Source: Mesorhizobium loti (GTDB lineage: Bacteria; Pseudomonadota; Alphaproteobacteria; Rhizobiales; Rhizobiaceae). From it: a stretch of 64,000 nucleotides of DNA. A program made the translations under genes and the position numbers. Below are positions 19,295 to 27,382 of this stretch, piece after piece (position 1 is the first letter of the stretch; each line of letters starts with the position of its first letter). Where the stretch lies: contig NZ_CP033334.1 in the NCBI RefSeq assembly GCF_013170705.1, positions 1,768,501 through 1,832,500 on the forward strand. Reading direction: 5' to 3'. The notes under the pieces were generated by a model, which saw nothing but the letters and a program-made list of their open reading frames with translations, did not search any database and had not been told where the DNA came from.

Positions 19295-20170
19295 TCAGGC
19301 GCGTTTGGCCATCAGGCGGTAGAGCATCGATGCCGGCAGGATGCGCTTGAATACAACGCCGATCCTGGCCGGCACTGTTACCACATAGTGCGGGCGCGGG
19401 CGCCGCGACAGAAGTGCATGGCGCAGAACCTTGTGGACCACCTCCGGCCCAGGCTTCAGCGTCGATTGGCTGCCGCCGGCCCGCAGCCGTTCCAGCTGCG
19501 CGGCATAGTCCGCACTGTGCACGGAATTCTCGATATCGATGTTTTTCAGGAACCAGGGCAGGCCGTTGCTGGCGATCTTCGATTTCACCGGCCCCGGCTC
19601 GATGAGCGAAACATGGATGCCGCTGCCTTCCAGTTCCTGGCGCTGGCAGAGCATCAGCGCCTCGAGCGCATGTTTCGACGCCGAATAGGCGCCGCGAAAG
19701 CGCACCGGCACGAGGCCGAGTATCGACGAGCAATGGACAATGCGGCCGTGACCCTGGTGGCGCATCACCGGCACCAGACGGCGGGTCAGATCGTGCCAGC
19801 CGAAGAAATTGACCTCGAACTGCTCCTTGAGCGCGGCCACCGACAGGTCCTCGACCGCACCGGCCTGCGCGTAGGCGCCATTGTTGAACAGGGCGTCGAG
19901 CCGGCCGCCGGTGCGTTGGAGCACTGAAGTCACCAGGACGGCGATGGAATCCGGTTCGCCGTAGTCGAGGTAAAAAGCCTCGATGCCGTCCGCTTCGAGG
20001 GCGGCGATGTCTTCCGGCTTGCGCGCCGTCGCGAACACCCGCCAGCCCTCGGCCTTCAACGCGCGGGCGCAATAGGCGCCTATCCCTGAAGACGCGCCGG
20101 TGACGATGACGGTGCGCAACTCCGCCGCTGGAGAATTCGTGGTTTGACGAAGGGTTGCCATTTGCCGCAT
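19295..20170 (-). CDS. Short-chain dehydrogenase/reductase
   Basis: A 291-aa classical SDR. NAD(P)-binding motif TGASSGIG (about residues 24-31), the variant NNGAYAQ in place of NNAG, catalytic Ser in HCSSILG, and YSASK with Tyr and Lys are all present. The basic FATARKPED after strand 2 suggests NADP(H). The C-terminal part beyond residue 250 is longer than in minimal SDRs and hydrophobic, as in membrane-associated SDRs acting on retinol- or steroid-like lipids, but no substrate can be named. ATG 20170 or 20161 could start it; they differ by three residues. Confidence 0.85.
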   Translation of the reverse strand: MRQMATLRQTTNSPAAELRTVIVTGASSGIGAYCARALKAEGWRVFATARKPEDIAALEADGIEAFYLDYGEPDSIAVLVTSVLQRTGGRLDALFNNGAYAQAGAVEDLSVAALKEQFEVNFFGWHDLTRRLVPVMRHQGHGRIVHCSSILGLVPVRFRGAYSASKHALEALMLCQRQELEGSGIHVSLIEPGPVKSKIASNGLPWFLKNIDIENSVHSADYAAQLERLRAGGSQSTLKPGPEVVHKVLRHALLSRRPRPHYVVTVPARIGVVFKRILPASMLYRLMAKRA

Positions 20171-20220
20171 TCACTTCCCATATTCGCGGCGTCTAGACAA
20201 TCGAAGGGGAGCGCGCGTTT

Positions 20221-21072
20221 TTGCTGCGGAATATTGTCGCCCTGCGCCGCGTGCTCTACGACGCTCTCGGCCATTTCAACACCGATGACGGCTGGGCTAT
20301 GGCCAGCCATCTGGCGATCACTTCGCTGATGGCGCTGTTTCCGTTCCTGATCTTCGCCACGACGCTGGGCAGCTTCCTTGGCGCCGAGGCCTTTGCCGAC
20401 ACGGCCGTGCACCTGGTCTTCGACACCTGGCCCGATCAGATCGCCAAGCCGATCGCGCATGAGGTGCTGAACGTGCTGACCGTCCGGCGCACCGACCTGC
20501 TGACCTATGGCGTGCTGCTTGCCGCCTACTTTGCCTCGAACGGCATCGAGGCGCTGCGCACGTCGCTCAACCGGGCCTATCGCGTCACCGAGACGCGCGG
20601 CATCATCTACCGTCGTGTGCAGAGCATCTTCTTCGTGCTGATCGCCACCGCCGGGTTCCTTGCCATCAGCGTGCTCCTGGTGTTCGCGCCCTTGCTGGCG
20701 CGGCTGGCGGAAGCCCATTTCGAGTGGATCAAGCCCTATACCGGCACGATCACGCTGTGGCGCTACGTCATCGCCTCAACCGTCATCATCGGCGGGCTGT
20801 TTGCCGTGCACTACTGGCTGCCGGCCGGCAAGCGCCGCTTCGTCTCGCTGGTGCCGGGCATCGTCTTCACACTGGCGGCGTGGCTCATCGGCTCGACGAT
20901 GTTCGCCACTTATCTCGACCATTTCTCGTCCTATGTGACGACCTATGCCGGGCTGGCCTCGATCATGATCGCGGTGGTCTTCCTCTACATCGTCTCGGCG
21001 ATCTTCATCCTTGGCGGCGAGCTCAACGCCGCGATCAGCCGTTATCTGGAGGCGCGTGCCCGGGTGGGATGA
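20221..21072 (+). CDS. YihY/BrkB-family inner-membrane protein
   Basis: A 283-aa protein with about six membrane segments. The family hallmarks are LAITSLMALFPFLIF near the first helix, SNGIEALRTSLNRAYRVTETR in the middle and the C-terminal ILGGELNAAISRY. Members were once called ribonuclease BN, wrongly; some are thought to be envelope transporters, and the true role is unknown. It starts at TTG 20221 after AGGGGAG. It is divergent from the SDR gene. The octamer repeat region begins 19 bp after its stop. Confidence 0.85.
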   Translation: MLRNIVALRRVLYDALGHFNTDDGWAMASHLAITSLMALFPFLIFATTLGSFLGAEAFADTAVHLVFDTWPDQIAKPIAHEVLNVLTVRRTDLLTYGVLLAAYFASNGIEALRTSLNRAYRVTETRGIIYRRVQSIFFVLIATAGFLAISVLLVFAPLLARLAEAHFEWIKPYTGTITLWRYVIASTVIIGGLFAVHYWLPAGKRRFVSLVPGIVFTLAAWLIGSTMFATYLDHFSSYVTTYAGLASIMIAVVFLYIVSAIFILGGELNAAISRYLEARARVG

Positions 21073-21090
21073 GGCGGTGCCGGTCGGATT

Positions 21091-21200
21091 GAGGAATTGA
21101 AGAGCTGGAGAATTGAGGAAGTGAAGAAAAGTGGCCATATCCGGCGTGGCGTGCTTTTTCCTCAATTCCTCAATTCCTCAATTCCTCAATTCCTCAATTC
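21091..21200. repeat. Octamer minisatellite CTCAATTC x5 with inverted partner
   Basis: Five exact tandem copies of CTCAATTC fill 21161-21200. The complementary unit GAATTGAG appears upstream (around 21090-21120), so GAATTGAGGAA at 21110-21120 can pair perfectly with TTCCTCAATTC at 21158-21168. The array lies between two convergent genes and includes the stop codon of the EamA gene (21178-21180). Confidence 0.85.
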
Positions 21201-22092
21201 CTCCCTTGCCTGCAATGCTTCCCCTGGTCTGCCGCGCCGTTGCCAGGCCAACGCCGAAAGTCGTGATGGCCATGCCGACGATCTGCAGCGCGTTGAGCTG
21301 CTCGTCGAACAACGCCCAGGCGATGACCGCCGTTACCGCCGGGACGAGGTAGAACAGCGAGGCGACCTTCGACATCTCGCCGTCGCGGATCATCACCATC
21401 AACAGGAAGATGGCGCCGAGCGACAGCACCAGTACGAGCCAGGCCATGGCGAAGATCAGTTCGCCGTTGATGACGACGGTGTGCGTCTCGAAAGCAAGCG
21501 CGGCGAGGATCATCAGCGAGGCGCCGCCGACATATTGCCACATGGTGGCGGCCACGAGGTCGCCGCCGGAAGCGAAACGCTTCTGCCAGATGGTGCCGGC
21601 GCTCATGCCGAGCACCGAGACCAACGAGGCGGTCAGGGTCGCGGCGGTGACGCCGCCGCCAAGCGCCCCAAGTTTTGGCCACAGCACGATGACGATGCCG
21701 ATCAGGCCAATGCCCAGGCCAAGCCAGTGGCGCGGCAGGATTGCCTCGCCGAGGAACTTGCCGGCAAGCACTGCCGTGATCAGCGGTTGCAGGCCGACGA
21801 TCAGGGCTGAAAACCCTGCCGGCATGCCCCTGTGGATGGCCCAGAAGACGGCGCCGAGATAGACGCCATGCATGAGCACGCCGGCGCCGGTGGCGTGCAG
21901 CGCCTCCTTGCGGGTGGCTCGCTTCGAGCCCAGCACCGGCATCAGGGTAGCCAGCAGGATGGCGGCGATGACGAAACGCGCGGCGAGGAAGGTGAACGGC
22001 TCCGCCCATGGCATGGCGTAGCGCGCGCCGATGAAGCCGGTCGCCCACAGGACGACGAAGGTGGCGGGGATGAACCGCTTGATGCTGTGCAT
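21178..22092 (-). CDS. EamA/DMT-family transporter
   Basis: A 304-aa protein with ten predicted membrane helices arranged as two EamA repeats (about residues 5-135 and 150-290), as in drug/metabolite exporters. Start chosen at ATG 22092 (MHSIKRFIPATFVVLWATGFIGARYA), where the first helix and conserved TGFIGARYA begin; the extension to 22194 is unsupported. The last residues, GGIEELRN, are translated from the CTCAATTC octamer array, which also provides the TGA stop. Substrate unknown. Confidence 0.85.
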   Translation of the reverse strand: MHSIKRFIPATFVVLWATGFIGARYAMPWAEPFTFLAARFVIAAILLATLMPVLGSKRATRKEALHATGAGVLMHGVYLGAVFWAIHRGMPAGFSALIVGLQPLITAVLAGKFLGEAILPRHWLGLGIGLIGIVIVLWPKLGALGGGVTAATLTASLVSVLGMSAGTIWQKRFASGGDLVAATMWQYVGGASLMILAALAFETHTVVINGELIFAMAWLVLVLSLGAIFLLMVMIRDGEMSKVASLFYLVPAVTAVIAWALFDEQLNALQIVGMAITTFGVGLATARQTRGSIAGKGGIEELRN

Positions 22093-22237
22093 TTTCCGGA
22101 GACCGCCGCAGAGAGTTGACCGTGGCGATGCTCTAGTCCCGTTCAACGCAGCGCGCAAAACGAAACGATTGATCCATGCATCACGGGAATTCAATCGGCG
22201 GCGCGTCCGGCATGCGGTTCTCCCGACCTCGTGGAGG

Positions 22238-23113
22238 TCAAAGTCCGATCATCCGCCTGATGTCGTCAGGTGTCGCGCCGGCCCCGCGCAGCTTGGCAAG
22301 GCCGGTGTCGCCAAGGCTCTTCGACAGTTTTCGCCCGTCCGGCCCGAGGATGAGCCGATGGTGGAAATAGGCGGGTTGCGGCAGCACGAGCAATTCCTGC
22401 AGCAGGCGCTGCACGCCGGTGGCGGAAAACAGGTCCTGGCCGCGCACGACATGGCTGACGCGTTGCAGGGCGTCGTCGACAATGACGGCGAGGTGGTAGC
22501 TGGTCGGGATGTCGCGCCGTGCCACGATCACGTCGCCCCAATCCTGTGGACGGGCCTCGACAGGGCGCGTCGCGGATAGCGTCTCATCGGTGAATTCGGT
22601 CCAGGCGAGATCCCTGCCGACACGCGTCATGGCGGCGCCGACATCCAGCCGCCAGGCAAAAGGCTCGTTGCCGGCGATGCGCCGTTTGCGTTCTTTCACC
22701 GGCAGCGCCTTGTCTGCTGGGGGATAGAGCGGCACGCCATCGGGATCGCGCGGCCAGTCACGCCCGCGCCTTTCGCTATCGGCGATGAAGGCCCTGATGT
22801 CGCCTCGGCTCATGAAGGCGGGATAGACGAGTTCTTCACGGATCAGCCGGTCAAGCACCGCCCGATACTCCGCGAAATGCTCGGACTGGCGGCGCACCGG
22901 CTCTTCCCAGCCAAGCCCCAGCCATTTCAGATCGGCAAGCACGCCCGCCTCGAATTGCGGCGTGCAGCGCGTGGTGTCGATATCCTCGATGCGCAGCAGC
23001 AGGCGGCCGCCGCTGGCCTTTGCCAGTTCCTGGTTGAGCAGCGCCGAATAGGCATGGCCGAGATGCAGTTCGCCGTTGGGGCTGGGCGCGAAGCGGAATG
23101 TCAGGAGCGTCAT
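22238..23113 (-). CDS. gluQ: Glutamyl-Q tRNA(Asp) synthetase
   Basis: A 291-aa GluRS paralogue lacking the anticodon-binding domain, which loads glutamate onto queuosine at position 34 of tRNA(Asp). The HIGH motif appears as HLGH (about residues 17-20) within RFAPSPNGELHLGHAYSAL and the KMSKS motif as KLSKS near residue 263. The zinc-binding cysteines that E. coli YadB carries near residues 98-123 are absent (the stretch reads YPAFMSRGDIRAF). Its start is 75 bp from that of the divergent glycosylase. Confidence 0.9.
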   Translation of the reverse strand: MTLLTFRFAPSPNGELHLGHAYSALLNQELAKASGGRLLLRIEDIDTTRCTPQFEAGVLADLKWLGLGWEEPVRRQSEHFAEYRAVLDRLIREELVYPAFMSRGDIRAFIADSERRGRDWPRDPDGVPLYPPADKALPVKERKRRIAGNEPFAWRLDVGAAMTRVGRDLAWTEFTDETLSATRPVEARPQDWGDVIVARRDIPTSYHLAVIVDDALQRVSHVVRGQDLFSATGVQRLLQELLVLPQPAYFHHRLILGPDGRKLSKSLGDTGLAKLRGAGATPDDIRRMIGL

Positions 23114-23188
23114 GTCTCTGGCGGCAATCGGGTTGTGCTGCTGTTTCGGCGGTTGCTACCTTGCGGCACATTGCAGGACAAGGAAACC

Positions 23189-23830
23189 ATGCAACGCATC
23201 GCGACACTGGACGACATTGCCCGCGGGCTCGATGCGCTTTGCATCATCGATCCGCGCCTGGAAAAGGTGCGAGGCATGGCCGGCGAGGTGCCGCTCAGGC
23301 TTTCGGAGCCAGGGTTCAGGAGCCTGGCCTCGATCATCGTCTCGCAACAGGTCTCCCGGGCGAGCGCCGATGCGATCTTTGGCCGGCTGACCAGGCTCGT
23401 CGATCCGCTGACGCCGCAGGCGATCCTGGCCGCCGGCGAGGACATGTTTCGCGAGGCCGGCCTGTCGCGGCCCAAGCAGCGCGGACTGATCGCGGTTGCC
23501 CAGGCCGTGGCCGACGGGCTCGACCTCAATCACCTCTGTTCGCTCGACGCGGCCGATGCGATCACTGCGATGACCGCGGTGCCCGGGATCGGTCCCTGGA
23601 CGGCGCAAGTGTACCTTCTGTTTGCCGCCGGGCACCCCGACATCTTTCCCGCGCGCGATGTCGCGCTGCAAACGGCGGTCGGCCACGCGCTCGGCATCGA
23701 CCCGCGTCCGCCGGAGAAAACATTGATCGCATTGGCCGAATCATGGAGCCCGTGGCGAGGTGTCGCATCGCGGCTTTTCTGGTCCTATTATCGCGAAACC
23801 AGGGGCAGGGACGCCGCGCCGCCATCCTGA
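23189..23830 (+). CDS. DNA-3-methyladenine glycosylase, AlkA-like HhH-GPD protein
   Basis: A 213-aa base-excision glycosylase. The helix-hairpin-helix AVPGIGPWTAQVYLL (about residues 129-143) is followed by the catalytic Asp in FPARDVALQ. IIVSQQVSRASADAIFGRL is the typical early helix. It lacks the N-terminal domain of E. coli AlkA, as many alphaproteobacterial members do. It removes alkylated purines. ATG 23189 with AAGGA upstream was chosen; the open frame to 22877 runs antisense through gluQ. Confidence 0.88.
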   Translation: MQRIATLDDIARGLDALCIIDPRLEKVRGMAGEVPLRLSEPGFRSLASIIVSQQVSRASADAIFGRLTRLVDPLTPQAILAAGEDMFREAGLSRPKQRGLIAVAQAVADGLDLNHLCSLDAADAITAMTAVPGIGPWTAQVYLLFAAGHPDIFPARDVALQTAVGHALGIDPRPPEKTLIALAESWSPWRGVASRLFWSYYRETRGRDAAPPS

Positions 23831-23958
23831 ATCCGCAAAAAAGCATAAAAATCGGGGGTTTTTGACGCTTTGGGCAAGCGACAATCCGCTTCACATCCCT
23901 GTCATGTCGGGCTTACAGTATCCGCGCCGTTCGGATCTAGAACCAAGGAGGTAAACAC

Positions 23959-24516
23959 GTGACGGTCGCCGTATCTCCGGATGGGCTTCCAGCACTGGTG
24001 CTGAATGCGGATTACCGTCCGCTCAGCTATTACCCCTTGTCGCTCTGGTCCTGGCAGGATGCCATCAAGGCGGTGTTCCTCGACCGGGTGAACATCGTCG
24101 CCGAATACGAGCATGCGGTGTCTTCGCCGACCTTCTCCATGAAGCTGCCGAGCGTGGTCAGCCTGAAGGCCTATGTGAAGCCGTCCAGGCATCCGGCCTT
24201 CACCCGCTTCAATGTGTTCCTGCGCGATCGCTTCCAATGCCAGTATTGCGGCACACCCGAGGATCTGACCTTCGACCATGTCATCCCGCGCCATCGCGGC
24301 GGCGCGACGACCTGGGAGAATGTCGTCGCCGCCTGTTCGCCCTGCAACCTCAGGAAGGGCGGCATGATGCCGGCGCACGCCAAGATGTGGCCGCTGCAGA
24401 AGCCTTACCAGCCGACGGTGCACGACCTGCACAACAACGGCCGCCTGTTCCCGCCGAACCATCTGCATGAAAGCTGGATGGATTATCTCTACTGGGATGT
24501 CGAACTCGAACCATAG
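23959..24516 (+). CDS. HNH endonuclease family protein
   Basis: A 185-aa protein with a zinc-ribbon HNH fold: CQYCG and CSPCN supply four cysteines, and FDHVIPRHRGG with TWENVVAAC supplies the His/Asn core (about residues 93-132). The N-terminal LVLNADYRPLSYYPLSLWSWQDAIKAV is typical of a widespread single-copy chromosomal group whose substrate is not known; it is not a restriction enzyme with a partner methylase. Start at GTG 23959 after a perfect AAGGAGGT. Confidence 0.85.
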   Translation: MTVAVSPDGLPALVLNADYRPLSYYPLSLWSWQDAIKAVFLDRVNIVAEYEHAVSSPTFSMKLPSVVSLKAYVKPSRHPAFTRFNVFLRDRFQCQYCGTPEDLTFDHVIPRHRGGATTWENVVAACSPCNLRKGGMMPAHAKMWPLQKPYQPTVHDLHNNGRLFPPNHLHESWMDYLYWDVELEP

Positions 24517-24518
24517 AG

Positions 24519-24664
24519 TTCGGCAGAAATCCGCCATGCTGGCCGCTTGACGCAGCTTTCTGTGCTTCCCCGTTCTACTGCGTCGCAGTTGAACTTTGCT
24601 CACGTACCTAAGTACGCTCCGCTCCGGTTCTCGAAAGCCGCGCCATTCGACTCAGCCTGCCGAA
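24519..24664. repeat. Intergenic segment bounded by inverted octamers
   Basis: TTCGGCAG (24519-24526) and CTGCCGAA (24657-24664) bound 146 bp between the convergent HNH and DsbB genes. Inside lies the palindrome CGTACCTAAGTACG (24603-24616). No coding potential. It may be a repeat element or a bidirectional termination region. Confidence 0.35.
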
Positions 24665-24705
24665 TTTTGCTCGAACCATGCGCCGTGGGGCACAATCGAA
24701 TTTGA

Positions 24706-25224
24706 TCAGTCGCGGGCCAGCGCACCCCGGAAGGCGACAGCGGCCAGGACGAGGCTGGCGATGGCATTCCAACCGGCCAGCGACAGGCCGAGGATGCGCA
24801 AAGCCGCCTTGTCGCAGGAGGGCGGCACGAATTTGTCGAGCGCGTCGAGCACGCCCTTGCCGCCGGTGTCGACCGGGCCGGCGCCCGCCGTGCAGTCGGT
24901 CGGGCCGGCCCACCACTGCCATTCGACGCCGGAATGGTAGACGCCGAGATAGAGGCCGTAGAGCATCAGGAGACCGCCAATGCCCAGCAGGCCGCGCGTC
25001 AGCCAAGCGGGCGCGCGCAGCATCGATGCGATCACCGCCAGCACCATCAGCGGCACGCCGATATAGTAGGGGGTGCGCTGTTCCAGGCAGAGATGGCAGG
25101 GGATGTAGCCGCCAATATACTGGAAGCCGAGCGCCGAGCCGACGGTCGCGGCCATGGCGACGGCGAGAAAAAGGGCGGTCCGCGTCCGCTGACGTGCGGT
25201 ATCGATATTCATGGTCGCTGTCAT
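24706..25224 (-). CDS. DsbB-family disulfide bond formation protein
   Basis: A 172-aa inner-membrane protein with four helices. The first periplasmic loop has CHLC (about residues 43-46) after GGYIP, and the second has the pair in TDCTAGAGP and PPSCD. These match the two redox-active cysteine pairs of DsbB, which reoxidises DsbA and passes electrons to quinone. Starts at ATG 25224; ATG 25212 is an in-frame alternative. It follows the YqaA gene by 79 bp on the same strand. No dsbA is nearby. Confidence 0.88.
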   Translation of the reverse strand: MTATMNIDTARQRTRTALFLAVAMAATVGSALGFQYIGGYIPCHLCLEQRTPYYIGVPLMVLAVIASMLRAPAWLTRGLLGIGGLLMLYGLYLGVYHSGVEWQWWAGPTDCTAGAGPVDTGGKGVLDALDKFVPPSCDKAALRILGLSLAGWNAIASLVLAAVAFRGALARD

Positions 25225-25303
25225 GGGCTTTCGTCCGTTGTGTTCGCCACCCGCCGGGTCCGCTTGCTCCTCAAAACCGTCACCCAGTTTTGAGACCGGG
25301 GCC

Positions 25304-25891
25304 TCAGAGCGCGTATTTGATCAGGATATAGAGCAAAATCAGGGCAGCCGCGGCGGCGCCGACGATCAGGCCAAGGCGCTTTTCGATGAACTCGCGGATC
25401 GACTCGCCGTAGCGGCGCAACAACCAGGCCAGCAGCAGGAAACGGGCGCCGCGCGCCACGATGGCCAGCACGATGAACAGCGCCAGATTGACGCCGATGA
25501 CGCCGGACAGGATCGTCACCACCTTGATCGGCGGCAGGTGCGCCGCGCCCGAGGTGATCAGCATCAGGATGATGAAGCCGATGCCCGACGAGGTGCGCAG
25601 TTGCTCGAATTCATCATACTTGCCGTAGAATTCGAGGATCGGCCGTGCCACCGCCTCATAGGCGTAGTGGCCGATGAACCAGCCGGCAATGCCGCCCAGC
25701 ACCGAGGCGGCGGTGGCGATCAGCGCATAGCGATAAGCACGATCCGGCCGCGACAGCGCCATCGGCAGATAGAGCACATCGGCCGGCACCAGGAACACAG
25801 AGCTTTCGACGAAAGCGATGAAGGCCAGCCACCATTCCGCGGATTTGCGGGCCGCCAGCGACAAGGTCCAGTCGTACAGTCCGCGAAGCAT
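25304..25891 (-). CDS. YqaA family membrane protein (DedA/VTT superfamily)
   Basis: A 195-aa protein with about five membrane segments. FIAFVESSVFLVPADVLYLPMAL and GGIAGWFIGHYAYE mark the YqaA group of the DedA/VTT (SNARE-associated) superfamily, some members of which move lipids between membrane leaflets. Start chosen at ATG 25891 (MLRGLYDW) because GGAGAG lies five bases before it; an upstream ATG at 25915 lacks this. Precise function unknown. Confidence 0.82.
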   Translation of the reverse strand: MLRGLYDWTLSLAARKSAEWWLAFIAFVESSVFLVPADVLYLPMALSRPDRAYRYALIATAASVLGGIAGWFIGHYAYEAVARPILEFYGKYDEFEQLRTSSGIGFIILMLITSGAAHLPPIKVVTILSGVIGVNLALFIVLAIVARGARFLLLAWLLRRYGESIREFIEKRLGLIVGAAAAALILLYILIKYAL

Positions 25892-26105
25892 CGGCTCTCC
25901 TAATGCATGGTCCATAATGCGCAGCCGCCCGGGGACAATGGCAGGGACGAAACAGGGGCCCAGGCTTGCGCGTCGGTGCCTTCAGACCCGCCACGCTTCA
26001 TGCGCCGCCTGTCTAGAAAGATTTTCCGCGCCGCACAATGGCAGCGCCGCCATGAAATCGAAAGGCGCAGTTGGTCGCATCCGGGGACAGCTGAGAATTG
26101 GCCAG

Positions 26106-26133
26106 TTGACGAACAGGCCTCCGACCGTATAGT
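26106..26133 (+). promoter_or_regulatory. Promoter of tRNA-Leu
   Basis: TTGACG (26106-26111), 16-base spacer, TATAGT (26128-26133). Both boxes are close to the housekeeping sigma consensus, and transcription would begin near 26140, about 20 bases before the tRNA. Confidence 0.7.
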
Positions 26134-26161
26134 CCGCGCCCATCCAGGCTCTCCGGCCTGA

Positions 26162-26246
26162 GCCCCTATGGCGGAATTGGTAGACGCGCTCGACTCAAAA
26201 TCGAGTTCCGCAAGGAGTGCTGGTTCGATCCCGGCTAGGGGCACCA
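26162..26246 (+). tRNA. tRNA-Leu (anticodon CAA)
   Basis: An 85-nt class II tRNA. Acceptor arms GCCCCTA (26162-26168) and TAGGGGC (26236-26242) pair over seven bases, followed by A and an encoded CCA. The anticodon stem CTCGA/TCGAG encloses loop CTCAAAA, giving anticodon CAA (reads UUG). The long variable arm TTCCGCAAGGAG and the T-arm with GGTTCGATCC are present. Confidence 0.97.
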
Positions 26247-26314
26247 TTCCATGTTCAGACCTGATCGTATTGCTCGCCTGCCCATAATGCAGGGCAAATC
26301 CGCCGACAGGATTG

Positions 26315-26350
26315 AGGGCGCAGGCCAGCTTCAGTGCCAGCCTGCGCCCT
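26315..26350. terminator. Bidirectional terminator hairpin, tRNA-Leu / outer-membrane protein
   Basis: AGGGCGCAGGC (26315-26325) pairs perfectly with GCCTGCGCCCT (26340-26350). It lies between the convergent tRNA and outer-membrane protein genes, 12 bases past the latter's stop. Neither side has a good T-run, so efficiency is uncertain. Confidence 0.55.
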
Positions 26351-26361
26351 CTCCAGTCCGC

Positions 26362-27042
26362 TCAGAGCGAATGCTTATAGCCGATCGCGATATTCCATTT
26401 GTCGCCCGCGAGATCGTTGTAGGGGGCTGAAGTGGTGTCGGTCTTCTTCCAGGAATAGCCAACGCTGGCATAGACCGCGTTGGTGGAGTCGATGCTGTAG
26501 GTCAATCCGGTGGCCAGCTTTGGCGTTTCCCAGGTGGTGTTGAAGGCATTGCGGTAGCGGAAGTTGAAGACGTTCCAGGTCCATTGCTTGGAGACCTTCC
26601 AATCGCCCGCGATATACAGGGCGTAGTAAGGAACATTCGCATTGGCATCCGCATCCTTGATGATGCCCGTATCGTGCCAGGTGTAGCCGAGCCCCAGGCT
26701 GGGGGTCAGGGTCAAGGCATCCGTGACCTTGATTTTGTAGCCGAGGCTGGCTTCGGCGTAGTACTGGGATTTTCCACCGGTCTTGAAGGTGGGCTGGATA
26801 AAGATGCCACCGACGAAATTGTTGTCGAAATTGTGTGAAACGCTGAGCTTGAAATAGGTGTCGGCAAGCGACCGGGCGGTGTTGCTGCCATTGTTGATGG
26901 CGTAGAATTCCGGGCTCCCCTCTATTCCAATCGTCCAGGTCGGCGCTGCCGGTGGCGGGGCTTCGACCAGATCAGCCGCAAAGGCTGATGTGGCCATGGA
27001 CAAGCAAACGCCCAATGGGGCGACGATGGTGCGCAAAAGCAT
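26362..27042 (-). CDS. Outer-membrane beta-barrel protein
   Basis: A 226-aa secreted protein: signal peptide cleaved after TSAFA, then ADLVEAPPPAAP, a proline-rich linker common in rhizobial outer-membrane proteins. The rest alternates polar and aromatic residues in about ten amphipathic strands (YFKLSVSHNF, YYAEASLGYKIKV, LTLTPSLGLGYTW, VYASVGYSWKK, WNIAIGYKHSL). This is a small barrel rather than a trimeric porin; no ligand can be assigned. It is transcribed towards tRNA-Leu and shares the terminator hairpin. Confidence 0.75.
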   Translation of the reverse strand: MLLRTIVAPLGVCLSMATSAFAADLVEAPPPAAPTWTIGIEGSPEFYAINNGSNTARSLADTYFKLSVSHNFDNNFVGGIFIQPTFKTGGKSQYYAEASLGYKIKVTDALTLTPSLGLGYTWHDTGIIKDADANANVPYYALYIAGDWKVSKQWTWNVFNFRYRNAFNTTWETPKLATGLTYSIDSTNAVYASVGYSWKKTDTTSAPYNDLAGDKWNIAIGYKHSL

Positions 27043-27382
27043 GGTCTTTCCTCGAGATGTGGCGGCGCATCTGATAGAGCGGCGCGTTGGGATGTGGCGG
27101 CGATTTAGCTAGGCGCGCGCCATTACAGTTATGTGACGGTGTGCCGTTCGTGTGGACGTGTTTTGCCGTACAGCTCTCGGCAGGATCTCGGCGATGCAGA
27201 TTGGCCACACCGGCGAGACGGGCGGCGGCACGCTCAAACCGGCCGGTTGCGCGGCGGCCGGCCAGCCATCCAGCCGATGGCCAGAAGGGAGATCCGGTCC
27301 CCGAATAGATATTTGAGCAGGATCAAGAGGCCGATCAACAAGGCCATCCAAAGGCCGGGTTGTCGCAAACCGGGGCCGGCAT
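27043..27382. other. Intergenic region between outer-membrane protein and acetyltransferase genes
   Basis: A 340-bp stretch. It should hold the promoter for the outer-membrane protein on its left side. On the minus strand a 37-codon frame (27234-27347) would encode a hydrophobic peptide MALLIGLLILLKYLFGD..., right after the acetyltransferase gene, but it has no ribosome site and I do not call it a gene. Nothing else seen. Confidence 0.5.

Noticed and set aside
25900..26247. 115-codon minus-strand frame covering tRNA-Leu
   Set aside because: Its start (MVPLAGIEPALLAE) is the well-known false peptide translated from a tRNA-Leu gene.
27234..27347. 37-codon hydrophobic peptide after the acetyltransferase gene
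   Set aside because: No ribosome site and no recognised family; kept only as a remark on the intergenic region.
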